Below are positions 1 to 9,594 of a DNA stretch of 64,000 nt, in pieces. The notes under the pieces are model-generated. The model saw nothing but the letters and a program-made list of their open reading frames with translations. It was not told the origin of the DNA and made no database searches. Source of the DNA: Bordetella genomosp. 9 (GTDB lineage: Bacteria > Pseudomonadota > Gammaproteobacteria > Burkholderiales > Burkholderiaceae_B). Numbering within the stretch: position 1 is the stretch's first letter; the number at the start of each line of letters is the position of its first letter. The stretch is from assembly GCF_002261425.1 (NCBI RefSeq), contig NZ_NEVJ01000003.1, forward strand, positions 3,162,001-3,226,000. Direction: 5' to 3'. The position numbers and the translations under genes are program-made.

Positions 1-557
1 CCCGCACGCGCGCCACGCTGGACCTGCGGGCGGAAGACCAGGACCACACCGCCGAACTCCTGCGCGGCGGCGCCGTGATGGGCGCGGTCACCACCCTGGC
101 CGAACCGGTGCAGGGCTGCCGCCTGCATGCACTGGGCAGCATGCGCTACGCGGCGACGTGCAGCCCCGACTTCCACGGACGCCATTTCGCCGACGGCGTC
201 GATGCCCGTTCGCTCAGCCAGGCCCCGGTGCTGGTCTACAACCGCAAGGACGCGCTGCAGGGGCGCTTCGCCCGGCGCATCCTGCGCGGCGCGGCCTGGC
301 AGCCGCCGGTGTGGTGGCTGCCTTCGGCGCGCGCCTTCGTGCGCGCCTCGCTGGCGGGATTGGGCTGGACCATGAATCCCCTGGCGCTGGTGCAGGCTGA
401 CCTCGACGCGGGACGGCTGGTGCTGCTGCGGGCGCGCGCCTTCGAAGACACGCCGCTGTACTGGCAGCACTGGCGGGTGGCGTCCGACACCATGGCGGCG
501 TTGACGGACGCCGTGCTGGCCGCCGCGCGCGGGCTGATACGCCGGCGCGGGGGCTGA
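1..557 (+). CDS. argP: LysR-family regulator, ArgP/LysG type (C-terminal part)
   Basis: The frame is open from the window edge (first full codon at 3) and ends at TGA 555-557, giving the last 184 residues. The part seen is the effector-binding domain: it opens with DLRAEDQDHTAELLRGGAVMG and continues with VQGCRLHALGSMRYAATCSPDF, the pattern of ArgP/IciA/LysG regulators, which usually activate a basic amino acid exporter (argO/lysE) in response to arginine or lysine. The DNA-binding half and any exporter gene lie outside the window. The family call is good; the ligand is inferred. Confidence 0.8.
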   Translation, partial: RTRATLDLRAEDQDHTAELLRGGAVMGAVTTLAEPVQGCRLHALGSMRYAATCSPDFHGRHFADGVDARSLSQAPVLVYNRKDALQGRFARRILRGAAWQPPVWWLPSARAFVRASLAGLGWTMNPLALVQADLDAGRLVLLRARAFEDTPLYWQHWRVASDTMAALTDAVLAAARGLIRRRGG

Positions 558-590
558 GTAAACTAGCCCCATCATCCTTGGAGACTACTT

Positions 591-1160
591 ATGCCGTTTT
601 CCCGCCTGGCCATCGCCGCCGTCGCCCTTGCCCTTTACGGCACCGCGCAGGCGCATGACTACAAGATCCGCGACATCGAGATCGAAGATCCCTGGGTACG
701 CGCCACCGCGCCCGGCCAGACGGCGGGCGGGGGCTATATGGAAATCGAGAACGACGGCGCCACGGAAGACCAGCTGATCGGCATCAAGTCGGATGCGGCC
801 AGCAGCGTCAGCCTGCACCAGACTGTGACCAGCAACGGCGTGTCCACGATGCGGGAAGTCGACGGCGGCGTGACGGTGCCCGCCAAGGGCGAAGTCAAGT
901 TCACGCCCGGCGGCTACCACGTCATGTTCGAAAAGCTGAAGGCGCCGTTCAAGGAAGGCATGGAAATCCCAGCCACCCTGACCTTCCGCCACGCCGGCGA
1001 CGTGCAGGTCAAGTTCGAGGTCAAGCCGCTGACGTACAAGGCGCCCGGCGCGGGCGCGAACATGCAGGGCGGCGACATGGGCCATATGCACCATATGGGG
1101 AACATGGGGAGCATGGGCGGCATGCAGGGCCAGGGCACGCCAGCCCCTGCCGGGCGCTAG
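591..1160 (+). CDS. PCu(A)C-family periplasmic copper chaperone
   Basis: A 189-residue secreted protein. Residues 1-21 form a signal peptide ending AQA before HDYKI. The PCuAC domain follows; its ligand set H76, M87, H110 and M112 fits the family's H-x10-M-x(21-22)-HxM pattern. From about residue 158 the tail is rich in Met and His (GDMGHMHHMGNMGSMGGM), likely an extra Cu(I)-binding arm. The family delivers Cu(I) to the CuA site of cytochrome oxidase, often with a Sco protein, but no partner is seen here. TTGGAGA at 579-585 is a plausible ribosome site. Confidence 0.88.
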   Translation: MPFSRLAIAAVALALYGTAQAHDYKIRDIEIEDPWVRATAPGQTAGGGYMEIENDGATEDQLIGIKSDAASSVSLHQTVTSNGVSTMREVDGGVTVPAKGEVKFTPGGYHVMFEKLKAPFKEGMEIPATLTFRHAGDVQVKFEVKPLTYKAPGAGANMQGGDMGHMHHMGNMGSMGGMQGQGTPAPAGR

Positions 1161-1256
1161 GCGCTAGTAGCGGGGCGATCGGGTCCTGCCGCCGACCGGC
1201 CCGCTCTGCTCCAGGCTGCTGTTCCAGGCTGCGGTTCCAGGCTGACTACTGACCTG

Positions 1257-2228
1257 CTATTCCAGCCTGATATTGGCCTTCTTGATCACCCCCGCCCACA
1301 TGGCGCGTTCCTGCTCGGCGTAGGCCTTGAATTCCACCGGCGGCATGGGCATGGGAATGACGCCCATCTCCTGCAGCTTGGCCGCGACGTCGGGCTGCGC
1401 CAGCGTTTTCTGCAGATCGGCGCTGAGCTTTTTCACCACGGCATCGGGCAGGCCGGCGGGACCGACCACGCCCTGCCAGGCGTAGGCCGTGAAGTCGGCC
1501 ACGCCCTGCTCCGCCATGGTGGGAACGTCGGGCAGCACCGGCAGGCGCTGCGGCGTGGCGGCCGCCAGCACGCGCAGCTTGCCGGCCTTGACGTTGGGCA
1601 GCCCGGCCGCCAGGTCGATGAACATCAGGTCCACCTGGCCGCCCAGCAGATCCGTGATGGCGGGCGCGGCGCCTTTGTATGGAACGTGAAGCATATCGAC
1701 ACCCGTGCGCTGCTTGAAGAGCTCCAGCGCCAGGTGATGCGGCGATCCGGAGCCGGCCGACGCCACGGTCAGCTTGCCCGGCGTGGCCTTGGCGGCCGCC
1801 AGCACGTCGGCCACGGTCTTGTAGGGCGAATGGGTATTGACGGCCAGCAGCAGCGGCAGCTTGGCCAGGCCGCCGATATAGGTGAACTTGTCGGGATCGT
1901 AGGAAAGCTTGGCGTACAGCGACGGGTTGTAGGCCAGCGTGCCCGAGTCGGCCGTGCCCACCGTGTCGCCGTTGGGCACGGCTTGCGCGATGGCGGTGGC
2001 GCCGATGATGGTAGCCGCGCCGGGACGGTTTTCGACGACGATGGTCTGGCCCAACGACTTTTCCAGCGCGGCGCCGACGTTGCGCGCCACCACGTCCGAT
2101 CCGCCGCCGGCGGGATAAGGCACGATCCAGCGTATGGGCTGCGTCGGCCAGTTCTGCGCGTGGGCGGACGTGACGGCGGCGGCGGCCAGCGCGGCGCCGA
2201 TGGCCGCGCGCCTGACGAAAGCGAACAT
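1257..2228 (-). CDS. Bug-family tripartite tricarboxylate transporter substrate-binding protein
   Basis: A 323-residue periplasmic receptor. The start at 2228 (MFAFVRRAAIG) has GGAGAC just upstream and gives a clean signal peptide cut after AHA; the frame stays open to 2276 but lacks these features. Motifs typical of the Bug/TctC family are IRWIVPYPAGGGSDVVAR near the N terminus, VVENRPGAATIIG, and HVPYKGAAPAITDLLGGQVDLMF in the middle. No TctA/TctB membrane genes are nearby, so this is an orphan receptor, as is common in Bordetella. The ligand, usually a carboxylate, cannot be read from sequence. Confidence 0.9.
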   Translation of the reverse strand: MFAFVRRAAIGAALAAAAVTSAHAQNWPTQPIRWIVPYPAGGGSDVVARNVGAALEKSLGQTIVVENRPGAATIIGATAIAQAVPNGDTVGTADSGTLAYNPSLYAKLSYDPDKFTYIGGLAKLPLLLAVNTHSPYKTVADVLAAAKATPGKLTVASAGSGSPHHLALELFKQRTGVDMLHVPYKGAAPAITDLLGGQVDLMFIDLAAGLPNVKAGKLRVLAAATPQRLPVLPDVPTMAEQGVADFTAYAWQGVVGPAGLPDAVVKKLSADLQKTLAQPDVAAKLQEMGVIPMPMPPVEFKAYAEQERAMWAGVIKKANIRLE

Positions 2229-2288
2229 GGTTGTCTCCGTGGCGCCCGCGTCGATGCGCGCGGGGTCGGCGCACATTATGCCGACAAG

Positions 2289-3014
2289 TCAGGCCGGCGC
2301 GCCATAATCGCGCGCGCCGAACAGCGCGCTGCCGATGCGAAGTTCCGTCGAGCCTTCCTGGATGGCCAGTTCGAAGTCGCCGCTCATGCCCATGGACAGG
2401 CGTTGCATGTCGACGCCGGCTATGGCCTCGTCGCGCAGCCGGTCACGCCAGGTGCGCAGGAGACGAAAGCACGCGCGGACGGCTTCGTCGTCTTCCGAAT
2501 TGACCGCCAGCGTCATCAGGCCGCGCACGCGCAGCGCGGAATGATCGCGCGCCACGGTGCGCACGAAGTCCGGCAGTTCGGCGGGGTCCAGTCCGTACTT
2601 GCTGGGTTCGTCGGAAGTCTTGACCTGCACCAGCACATCCAGCACGCGCCCTTCCTGGCGCAGGCGACGGTCCAGCGCCTGCGCCAGGTCGAGGCGGTCA
2701 AGCGACTGCACTTCGGCCGCCAGGCGCGCGGCGTCCTTGGCCTTGTTGGTCTGCAGATGGCCGATCACCACCCACTCGACCGCGCAGTCGGCCAATGCGG
2801 CCGCCTTGTCGCGGACTTCCTGCATTTTGCTTTCGCCGAAGCGGCGCAGGCCCAACGCCATGGCCGCGCGTATCTGCTCGGCGGGAAAGGTCTTGCTGAC
2901 CGGCAGCAAGGCGACTTCGGCCGGATCGCGGCCGGCACGAACGCAGGCGGCGGCGATGCGGGCCTGCAGGTCCGCCAGGCGGGCGGCGAAGGTATCGGTG
3001 GAAGACATGGTCAT
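2289..3014 (-). CDS. yggS: YggS-family pyridoxal phosphate homeostasis protein
   Basis: A 241-residue single-domain PLP-binding protein with an alanine-racemase-like barrel. LLPVSKTFP puts the PLP lysine at residue 41, GLRRFGESKMQE follows, and HLQTNKAK and MGMSGDFELAIQEGSTELRIGSALFG are the conserved core and C-terminal phosphate-binding region. The family keeps free PLP in balance and has no settled catalytic reaction. The start at 3014 (MTMSSTD) is chosen because homologues begin there; 3008 is also possible. It is transcribed away from the aminotransferase at 3161. Confidence 0.92.
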   Translation of the reverse strand: MTMSSTDTFAARLADLQARIAAACVRAGRDPAEVALLPVSKTFPAEQIRAAMALGLRRFGESKMQEVRDKAAALADCAVEWVVIGHLQTNKAKDAARLAAEVQSLDRLDLAQALDRRLRQEGRVLDVLVQVKTSDEPSKYGLDPAELPDFVRTVARDHSALRVRGLMTLAVNSEDDEAVRACFRLLRTWRDRLRDEAIAGVDMQRLSMGMSGDFELAIQEGSTELRIGSALFGARDYGAPA

Positions 3015-3160
3015 GCGGCGGTGGACAGCCAGGAGTCTAAACCGAAACGGCGCCCCGGGAAAAACCGGAAAGCCTCCCGCGGCCATCGCCGCGGGTTTAG
3101 AATGTCCGCCGCGTTCCGGCCCGCTCCGCGCGGCACCCAGTTCCTGTTTCGGGATCCATC

Positions 3161-4405
3161 ATGTCCTCCCACTCCGTGTCCGGCTACTCGTTCGCGGCAC
3201 CCTTCCAGATTCCGGCGCCCTCCCCCATCCGCTCCCTGGCGCCATACGCCAATCGTCCCGGAACGATCAGCATGGCCGGCGGTTATCCCGCGACGGAGCT
3301 CTTCGACGTCGACGGCCTGAACGCGGCGGCAGCCAAGGTAGGCGGCCGGCTGGCGTCCTGCCTGCAGTACTCCAATATCGACGGCCAGGCCGGGCTGCGC
3401 ATGCAGCTGGCCCGGCTTTCCGCCGAACGCGGCATACGCTGCGATCCCGACACCGAACTCGCGGTCACCGGCGGATCGCAGCAATCGCTGGCGCTGCTGG
3501 GCCGGGTGCTGCTGCAACCCGGCGACGCGGCCATCATCGAAAGCCCGGGCTTTCCGAATTCGCGGCAGGCGCTGCATTACACCGGCGCGACGCTGCACAC
3601 GGCGCCGTCCGGTCCCGATGGCGTGGACGTCGACGCGCTGGCCCTGCTGGTGGAACGGGTCCGCCCCAAGCTGGTCAGCGTGGTGGCCACCTTTTCCAAT
3701 CCCTGCGGCGCCACGCTGAACCTGGAGCGCCGCCGTCGCCTGGTCGAGCTGGCCGCGCGCTACCGCTTCCTGCTGGTGGAAGACGATCCTTACGGCGAAC
3801 TGCGTTTCGAAGGCGAACCGATTCCGCCGCTGCTGGCGCTGGCCGAAGGCGAACAACGCAAGTGGGTCGCCTATATCGCCAGCATGTCCAAGACCATGGC
3901 GCCCGCGTTGCGCATGGGCTGGCTGATCGCCCCCGACGAAATCCGCCGCCGCTGCGTCAGCGCCAAGGCCGCCGACGATATGGCGTCGTCGGCGTGGATC
4001 CAGGAGATCGTCGCGCAGTACATCGAGGACGGCCGTTACCACGAGCATGTGCCGCGCATCCGCGCGGCCTACGCGGCGCGCGCCGATGCGCTGGCCCGCG
4101 CCCTGGCCGAGGAGATGGGCAGCCAGGTGGACTTCCGCAAGCCGCAGGGCGGCATGTTCTGCTGGGCGCGGCTGACCGGCGATATCGACAGCACCCGGCT
4201 GCTGCCATACGCCATCGAGCATGAAGTGGTCTATGTGCCCGGCAAGGCCTTCTACGGCGACCCCGCGCAGGCGGACCTGCAGGCCATGCGGCTGTCCTTC
4301 GCCACCATGAACGAAGCGCAGATCCGCACCGGCATCGTGCGCCTGCGCCAGGCCCTGCAGGCCTGCGCGGCGGGCGAACCCACGACCATTACCGTGCCGA
4401 CGTAG
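3161..4405 (+). CDS. PLP-dependent class I/II aminotransferase (2-aminoadipate/MocR-like)
   Basis: A 414-residue fold-type I aminotransferase. The PLP lysine is K244 in SMSKTMAPALRMGW; SNPCG (residues 179-183) and VEDDPYGELRF (206-216) supply the Asn, Asp and Tyr that hold the cofactor. YSNIDGQAGLRMQLA and TGGSQQSLALLGRVLL are typical of the 2-aminoadipate/valine-pyruvate aminotransferase group related to MocR regulators, but there is no N-terminal winged-helix domain. The 3' end overlaps the convergent kinase gene by 17 bases. The substrate is unknown. Confidence 0.88.
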   Translation: MSSHSVSGYSFAAPFQIPAPSPIRSLAPYANRPGTISMAGGYPATELFDVDGLNAAAAKVGGRLASCLQYSNIDGQAGLRMQLARLSAERGIRCDPDTELAVTGGSQQSLALLGRVLLQPGDAAIIESPGFPNSRQALHYTGATLHTAPSGPDGVDVDALALLVERVRPKLVSVVATFSNPCGATLNLERRRRLVELAARYRFLLVEDDPYGELRFEGEPIPPLLALAEGEQRKWVAYIASMSKTMAPALRMGWLIAPDEIRRRCVSAKAADDMASSAWIQEIVAQYIEDGRYHEHVPRIRAAYAARADALARALAEEMGSQVDFRKPQGGMFCWARLTGDIDSTRLLPYAIEHEVVYVPGKAFYGDPAQADLQAMRLSFATMNEAQIRTGIVRLRQALQACAAGEPTTITVPT

Positions 4406-5741
4406 GCGCGCTCGCGCCGGCCAGCAGGTCGGTGAACAAGGCGGGCGCGCCCATCTGGCCGCCCTTCAGCATCAATTCCACCCCATCGGCGGGATGGCCC
4501 GGCGCATGCACGCGGCAGACGGCGACGCCCGGGCTGGGGCTGTAGGAAAACGTCAGCGCCCGCGCGCCCCATGATTGCACCGCCAGGCTGGACGTATCGC
4601 CGCCCGCGAAACCGGCACGGGCAAGCGGATGCGCGGCCAGGACGTCGGCCATCAGGCCGCCGCAGGCCAGCGCCAGCGCGCGGGTGTATCCGGGACGCCG
4701 CGCGCCGCTGTCGTCGCTCAGCGTGCTGTGCGCGACCACGCTGCGGCCGGCGCGCAAGGCCTGCACGATGCGGCCGTCCAACGAGGCGCGATACTCCGCG
4801 TCGCCGGCCGCCATGGCGGCCGCGTCGAGCGCGATGGAATCGAAACCGGCCTGCTCGGCGGCGGCGATCTGCGCGGCCGTGATCGGCGAGCGGCTGCCGG
4901 CGACGATGAAAGTCTGGCTGACCTTGCGCGCCCGCGCGGCGGCGGAAGGCGGCGCGGCACGGTCGGTATCGGCCGCCAGCAAGGCCTGCAGCGCGCCCGT
5001 GGGCCCGACGGTCAGCAACGGTCTGCGTTCCACGGCCAGGCGATGCCGGAGCAGCGCGCCGATGCGCGCCAGGTCGGCGGCGCGGGCGGCGTCGAACAAT
5101 ACCCCGGCCGCGCCATCCGCCAGCAATGCGTCCAGCCGCGCGGCGGCGGCGTCCGGCGTGGCGTCCAGCATCGCCAGGTCGAAGGATGCGATGCCATCCA
5201 GTCCCTGGCGCGCGAGATGCATCCTGAGGTCCGACTCGTCCATGGGCGTGACGGGATGCCGGCTCATCGTGGGGTGGCGGTCCAGGCGGTACACCGGGCC
5301 ATCCTGGCCGGCGCGCGCGTACAAGTGGCCGAAGCTGCAGTAGCGGCCCAGGTTGGGCTGGCCGCCGACGATATAGGCCGGTCGCGACCCGAGTTCGCCC
5401 CAGGCCAGCCGCACCGCGTGGCCGATGCTGCCGACGTGCGGCGCGCTGTCGAAGGTGGAACAGCATTTGTAGTGCAGGACGTCCGCGCCGGTGGCCGCCA
5501 GCCCACGGAATATCCGCGGCAGGGTGGCGTCCATTTCCGCCGGCGACATCGCCCGCGCGGTCCCGGCCACGCCCACGCAGTCCAGCGGACCGAAGCGCGC
5601 CAGTTCGTCGGCCGTGGGCACATCCAGGAACAAGGCGGCGCGCAGGCCGGCGGACACCACCGTGGCCAGCGTATCGGTGGATCCGGTGAAGTCGTCGCCG
5701 TAGTACGCCAGGCGCGGCCGCCCGCCGCGTGGTTCAGCCAT
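4389..5741 (-). CDS. Four-carbon acid sugar kinase family protein (former DUF1537)
   Basis: A 450-residue kinase of the family that phosphorylates four-carbon acid sugars. LAYYGDDFTGSTDTLATVV near the N terminus is the family's nucleotide-binding opening, and GGDTSSLAVQSWGARAL near the C terminus is the conserved GGDTS motif. Its start overlaps the end of the RuBisCO-like gene by 8 bases, so the two are likely translationally coupled. In known D-apionate routes the paired kinase (OiaK) phosphorylates 3-oxo-isoapionate and a RuBisCO-like protein then acts on the product; whether that substrate applies here is inference. Confidence 0.87.
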   Translation of the reverse strand: MAEPRGGRPRLAYYGDDFTGSTDTLATVVSAGLRAALFLDVPTADELARFGPLDCVGVAGTARAMSPAEMDATLPRIFRGLAATGADVLHYKCCSTFDSAPHVGSIGHAVRLAWGELGSRPAYIVGGQPNLGRYCSFGHLYARAGQDGPVYRLDRHPTMSRHPVTPMDESDLRMHLARQGLDGIASFDLAMLDATPDAAAARLDALLADGAAGVLFDAARAADLARIGALLRHRLAVERRPLLTVGPTGALQALLAADTDRAAPPSAAARARKVSQTFIVAGSRSPITAAQIAAAEQAGFDSIALDAAAMAAGDAEYRASLDGRIVQALRAGRSVVAHSTLSDDSGARRPGYTRALALACGGLMADVLAAHPLARAGFAGGDTSSLAVQSWGARALTFSYSPSPGVAVCRVHAPGHPADGVELMLKGGQMGAPALFTDLLAGASAPTSAR

Positions 5742-6999
5742 AGAAATCCAGCGCGTGCGCCAGCGCCGGCCGGTCGCGCGCGAAGTCGGCCAGGGGCACG
5801 CCGGCGCGTGCCGCGTCCCAGGCGTCGCGGATGCTCTGCACGCCGGCGGCCGCGCCGTCCGGATGCCCGAGGATGCCGCCGCCCGACAGGAAGATCAGGT
5901 TCTCGCTTTCCAGCCCCTGGAAGGTGGCCGGCACCGTGCCGGCCCATTGCCCCGACGAAAACACCGGCATGACCGCGTCGTCGCCCGCCATGGGCGTCAG
6001 GCAGGCGCGCGCCGATTCGATGACGCTGGCGTCGCTTTCGTAGAACTTGCCGCCCAGTCCGTTCACGTGCAGCTGGTCGACGCCGGCCAGGCGCCACAAG
6101 GCCTGGTAGGCCGGGAAAGCGATGCCCAGCGCCGGATGGCGCGACATCATGGCCATGCCGTTGCGGTGGCCGTGTATCGCCAGCGGGCTGGTGCGGCGCA
6201 AGGCCTGGATGGCGCTGAAGCCGCACCAGTTCAGGCTGGCCATGACACAGGTGCCGCCGGCGGCTTCCACGCGGGCGGCATGGCCGCGCATGGCGTCCAG
6301 GTCATCCGAGATATTGAACGCATACATGACCTTGCGGCCGGTGCGTTGGGCATGGTCCTTGATCACCCGCATGACGGCTTCCACCCGGCGCGCCAGGGGC
6401 GAATGCGGCGGATTGGCCATGCATTCGTCATCCTTGATGAAATCGACGCCGGCTTCGCACAGGCTGGCGACCACACGCGCGGTCTGCTCCGGCGTCATGC
6501 CGACGTTGGGCTTGATGATGGTGCCCAGGATGGGCCCTTCCCCGCGGCCCGTCAACGCCCGCGTGCCGGCCACGCCGTGGCGTGGCGCGTCGAACAGTTT
6601 CACGTATTCGGCGGGCAGGTCCAGCGACAGCAGCTTGACGCCGGTCATCTCGCCCAGGTCGTAGATGTTGCCGCCCACCGTGGCCGCCAGGGTCGGCAGG
6701 TTGGCGCCGACGTTGTCCACTGGGAAGGACACGGTGATGATGGCTTGCCGGTACGGTCCCTGGATATCGCGCCGCTGCAGGAAGGCGTTGGGCAGGCTGG
6801 GCGTGGCGATCGTGCCGACCTGCTCGATCGACTGCACGATGGCGCGCGAACGCCGGCGCAGGTCGTCGGTTTCGCCGGCCACCCTGACGAAGGTGCCGCT
6901 GGATTGTTCGCCGGCCAGCACTTCGGCGGCCTGCTCCAGCGGGAAAGGCGTCTCGATGAAATACCGGGCGCGGAAATCGCGCCGATTGGTGTCCGTCAT
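5734..6999 (-). CDS. RuBisCO-like protein (form IV large-subunit family)
   Basis: A 421-residue member of the RuBisCO large-chain superfamily. GTIIKPNVGMTPEQTA carries the KPN motif (K163). VDFIKDDECMANPPHSP keeps the carbamylated-lysine and magnesium triad as K189, D191 and E192. Histidines in IHGHRNGMAMMSRHP, the VNGLGGKFYESD segment and the phosphate-binding SGGGILGHPDGAAAG are all present, so an active enolase-type site is expected. The length is below form I RuBisCO (about 470-480 residues) and no small subunit is nearby. With the downstream kinase this fits the OiaT/OiaX decarboxylase-transcarboxylase group of apionate-type catabolism, not carbon fixation. Exact reaction unknown. Confidence 0.9.
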   Translation of the reverse strand: MTDTNRRDFRARYFIETPFPLEQAAEVLAGEQSSGTFVRVAGETDDLRRRSRAIVQSIEQVGTIATPSLPNAFLQRRDIQGPYRQAIITVSFPVDNVGANLPTLAATVGGNIYDLGEMTGVKLLSLDLPAEYVKLFDAPRHGVAGTRALTGRGEGPILGTIIKPNVGMTPEQTARVVASLCEAGVDFIKDDECMANPPHSPLARRVEAVMRVIKDHAQRTGRKVMYAFNISDDLDAMRGHAARVEAAGGTCVMASLNWCGFSAIQALRRTSPLAIHGHRNGMAMMSRHPALGIAFPAYQALWRLAGVDQLHVNGLGGKFYESDASVIESARACLTPMAGDDAVMPVFSSGQWAGTVPATFQGLESENLIFLSGGGILGHPDGAAAGVQSIRDAWDAARAGVPLADFARDRPALAHALDFYG

Positions 7000-7006
7000 G
7001 GCGGGT

Positions 7007-7546
7007 CTACAGCGTGGAGAGATCGGGAAAGGGGCGCACGGGATCGCTGCCGTCCCAGCCGATCGAGGCTTCGCGGATCAGGCGGAACAGGCGGCCCTTG
7101 GGGCCGGCGATCTCGGACAGCTCGATCACGGTGCCGGGATGGGTTTCGGTTTCGTAGTAAACGTAGCGGCCGCGTTCCCCGACTTCGCCGCTCATGCCGA
7201 CCTTCAAGCCATGCTCGGCCAGCCGGCGCACGTCCTCGTCGAAGTTCTCCGTCCAATAGGCCAGGTGCTGCAGGCCGGTGTGGCCGGCATCCAGGAAGGC
7301 CTTGTACATGGACGGCGCGTCGTTGCGCTGCTGGATCAGCTCGATCTGCAGCGGACCGGAATTCGCCAGCGCCACCGATACCTCGATGGGAGAGGGCTGG
7401 CCGCGATACATGAAATTCCTGACGGGCACGCGGTCGGCATAGAACCAGGGACCGATACCCAGGGTCTCGCTCCAATGCCGCATTTCCTTGTGGATATCGC
7501 GCACGACATAACCTGCCTGGCGCACTTCGCCGAACAACCGACTCAT
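7007..7546 (-). CDS. VOC-superfamily protein (glyoxalase/epimerase/dioxygenase fold)
   Basis: A 179-residue vicinal-oxygen-chelate protein with two beta-alpha-beta-beta-beta modules. The first opens AGYVVRDIHKEMRHWSETLGIGPW; metal-ligand candidates are Glu in LQIELIQQR, His in GLQHLAYW and Glu in GTVIELSE. The pattern resembles the methylmalonyl-CoA epimerase-like branch. It lies 7 bases upstream of the RuBisCO-like gene and 13 bases after the TRAP permease, so it is in the same operon. In that setting it probably isomerises, epimerises or oxidises the imported sugar acid, replacing a dehydrogenase or isomerase that is not seen. Function is inferred from context. Confidence 0.85.
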   Translation of the reverse strand: MSRLFGEVRQAGYVVRDIHKEMRHWSETLGIGPWFYADRVPVRNFMYRGQPSPIEVSVALANSGPLQIELIQQRNDAPSMYKAFLDAGHTGLQHLAYWTENFDEDVRRLAEHGLKVGMSGEVGERGRYVYYETETHPGTVIELSEIAGPKGRLFRLIREASIGWDGSDPVRPFPDLSTL

Positions 7547-7559
7547 GGCTACACCTCGA

Positions 7560-9449
7560 TCACAGAAAACCCGTGGAGATCCACGGAATGAATGCCACCA
7601 GCAACACGCCGGCCACCAGCGCGACCAGGTAGCCCCACATATAGGGCATGGCCTCGTCCGGGCTGACCTTGCTGATCGCGCAGGCGCCGTAGTAGCCGAC
7701 GCCGAAGGGTGGCGCGAACAGGCCCAGCCCCATGGAAAGAATCACCACCATCGCGTAGTGCACTTCGTTCACGCCGACGGCACGCGCGATGGGGAACAGC
7801 AGCGGTCCGAACAGCACGATGGCGGGGATGCCCTCCAGCACGCTGCCCAGCACCACGAAGGCGACGATGGACACCAGCAGGAAACCGGCGGTGCCGCCGG
7901 GCATGCGACGCATGAATTCGGCCAGGTCCTGGGAGAAGCCCGATTGCGTCAGGCCCCAGGCCATCGCGGTCGCGGCGCCGACGATGAAAATGATGGCGCC
8001 GGACAAGGCCGCGGTATCCAGCAGCATGGACGGTATGCGGCGCCAATCGAAGCGGCGGTACAGGAACAGGCCGGCCAGCACGGAGTAGGCGATGCCGATG
8101 GTGGAGACTTCCGTGGCGGTGGCCACGCCTTCCACCACCGCGGCGCGGATCAGGAAAGGCAGCAACAATGCCGGCACGGCGACGCAGAACAGCCGCGCGA
8201 TCTCGCGTCCCGGCGCGCGGCGCACGCCTGACAGGTCTTCGCCCCGGCTGCGGCGCCATACGATCACCGCCAGCGCGAGCCCGAGCGCGGCGCCCGGCAG
8301 CATGCCGCCGGTGAACAGCGCCGCGATCGATACGCCGGTGACCGAGCCGATGGTGATCAGCACGATGCTCGGCGGTATGGTTTCCGTCTGGGCGCCGGTG
8401 CACGACAGGAGCGCCGCCAGATTGCCCGGCCGCGCGCCGCGCTGCTTCATCTCGGGAAAGAGCGCGGGCGCGACGGCCGCCATGTCGGCCACCTTGGAGC
8501 CCGATATGCCGGACACCAGGTACATGGCGCCTATCAGCACATAGGACAGGCCGCCGCGCACGTGGCCCAGCAGGCTGGCCAGGAAACCGATCATGGCGCG
8601 CGCCATGCCGGTCATTTCGATCAGCAGGCCCAGCAGGATGAACATCGGCACGGCCAGCAGGATCAGGTGCGACATGCCTTCGTCCATGCGCCCCACCATG
8701 ACCATCAGCGGCGTTTGCGTGGTCAGCGCCAGGTAGCCGAAGGTGGCCAGCGCGAAGGAAAACGCGATCGGCACCCCGAGGAATACGTTGGCCGCCACCA
8801 GGCCGACGAAAAACACCAGCAGGTTGGCCTTGCCCAGCGTCACAAGCAGCGGCTGCGCCAGCAGGAACAGCCCGGCGATGACCGCGATGGCGGCCACCGC
8901 GCCCCCCACCTGCCGCCATGAACCGACCCGCGCCAGGCGCAGCAGCGCGAACAGCGTCATCAGGACGAAACCCACCGGCAGCGCCGCCGCGCGCCACGCA
9001 TTGGAGATTTCCAGCGCCGGGGTGGTGACCACGGATTCCTCGCTGGCATATTCCCAGGCGTGCGGCAGCACCATCAGCATGAAGCACAGCGACGCCGCGA
9101 TCGCGGCGACGTCCAGCCAGGCGCGCAGCGCCGGCGTCGCGCGCGCCACCAGCGCGGTCATGCGCATATGCTCGCCGCGCCGCAGGGCCACGACCGCGCC
9201 CAGCATGGACAACCACAGGAACAGGATGGAGGCCAGCTCGTCGCCCCACACCAGCGGGGCGTGGAACACGTAGCGGGCGATCACGCCGGACAGCAGGACG
9301 GCGATTTCCGCCAGGACCAGCAGGGCCGCCGGGATTTCCGCCGCCAGGCCCAGCACGCGGTCCAGCCCGTCCAGCCAGCGGGCCGCCGCGCCGCGCGCGC
9401 CGGCAGCCGGGCGCGGGCCCTTGGCGTAATAAGCGGCGTGTGTCTGCAT
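7560..9449 (-). CDS. TRAP transporter permease, fused small and large subunits (DctQ-DctM)
   Basis: A 629-residue inner-membrane protein. The start at 9449 (MQTHAAYYAKG) has GGAGA six bases upstream; earlier in-frame codons have no ribosome site. Roughly residues 25-190 form the DctQ part (four helices, with VWGDELASILFLWLSMLGAVVALRRGEH), and from about 205 the DctM channel follows, with GVPIAFSFALATFGYLAL, HLILLAVPMFILLGLLIEMTG and PPSIVLITIGSVTGVSIAALFTGG. DctM alone is about 430 residues, so this is a fusion. It should import a carboxylate driven by sodium together with the DctP receptor upstream. Confidence 0.92.
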   Translation of the reverse strand: MQTHAAYYAKGPRPAAGARGAAARWLDGLDRVLGLAAEIPAALLVLAEIAVLLSGVIARYVFHAPLVWGDELASILFLWLSMLGAVVALRRGEHMRMTALVARATPALRAWLDVAAIAASLCFMLMVLPHAWEYASEESVVTTPALEISNAWRAAALPVGFVLMTLFALLRLARVGSWRQVGGAVAAIAVIAGLFLLAQPLLVTLGKANLLVFFVGLVAANVFLGVPIAFSFALATFGYLALTTQTPLMVMVGRMDEGMSHLILLAVPMFILLGLLIEMTGMARAMIGFLASLLGHVRGGLSYVLIGAMYLVSGISGSKVADMAAVAPALFPEMKQRGARPGNLAALLSCTGAQTETIPPSIVLITIGSVTGVSIAALFTGGMLPGAALGLALAVIVWRRSRGEDLSGVRRAPGREIARLFCVAVPALLLPFLIRAAVVEGVATATEVSTIGIAYSVLAGLFLYRRFDWRRIPSMLLDTAALSGAIIFIVGAATAMAWGLTQSGFSQDLAEFMRRMPGGTAGFLLVSIVAFVVLGSVLEGIPAIVLFGPLLFPIARAVGVNEVHYAMVVILSMGLGLFAPPFGVGYYGACAISKVSPDEAMPYMWGYLVALVAGVLLVAFIPWISTGFL

Positions 9450-9594
9450 GATGTCTCCAGGGCGTCGGCGCGGCGGGCAGGCCCGGCAATCCGTTGCCAT
9501 CGTTCGCGCCATCGCGCATCGCCTGTGGTTCAGGCGTGTCGTATCGTTCCGCCGCCGGGCCAAAGGCGGCCGCGAATCCGCTTCAAACCCGGCT

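Noticed and set aside
5734..6999. RuBisCO-like gene as true carbon-fixing RuBisCO
   Set aside because: It is too short and has no small subunit or phosphoribulokinase nearby; it is paired with a sugar-acid kinase and TRAP transporter.
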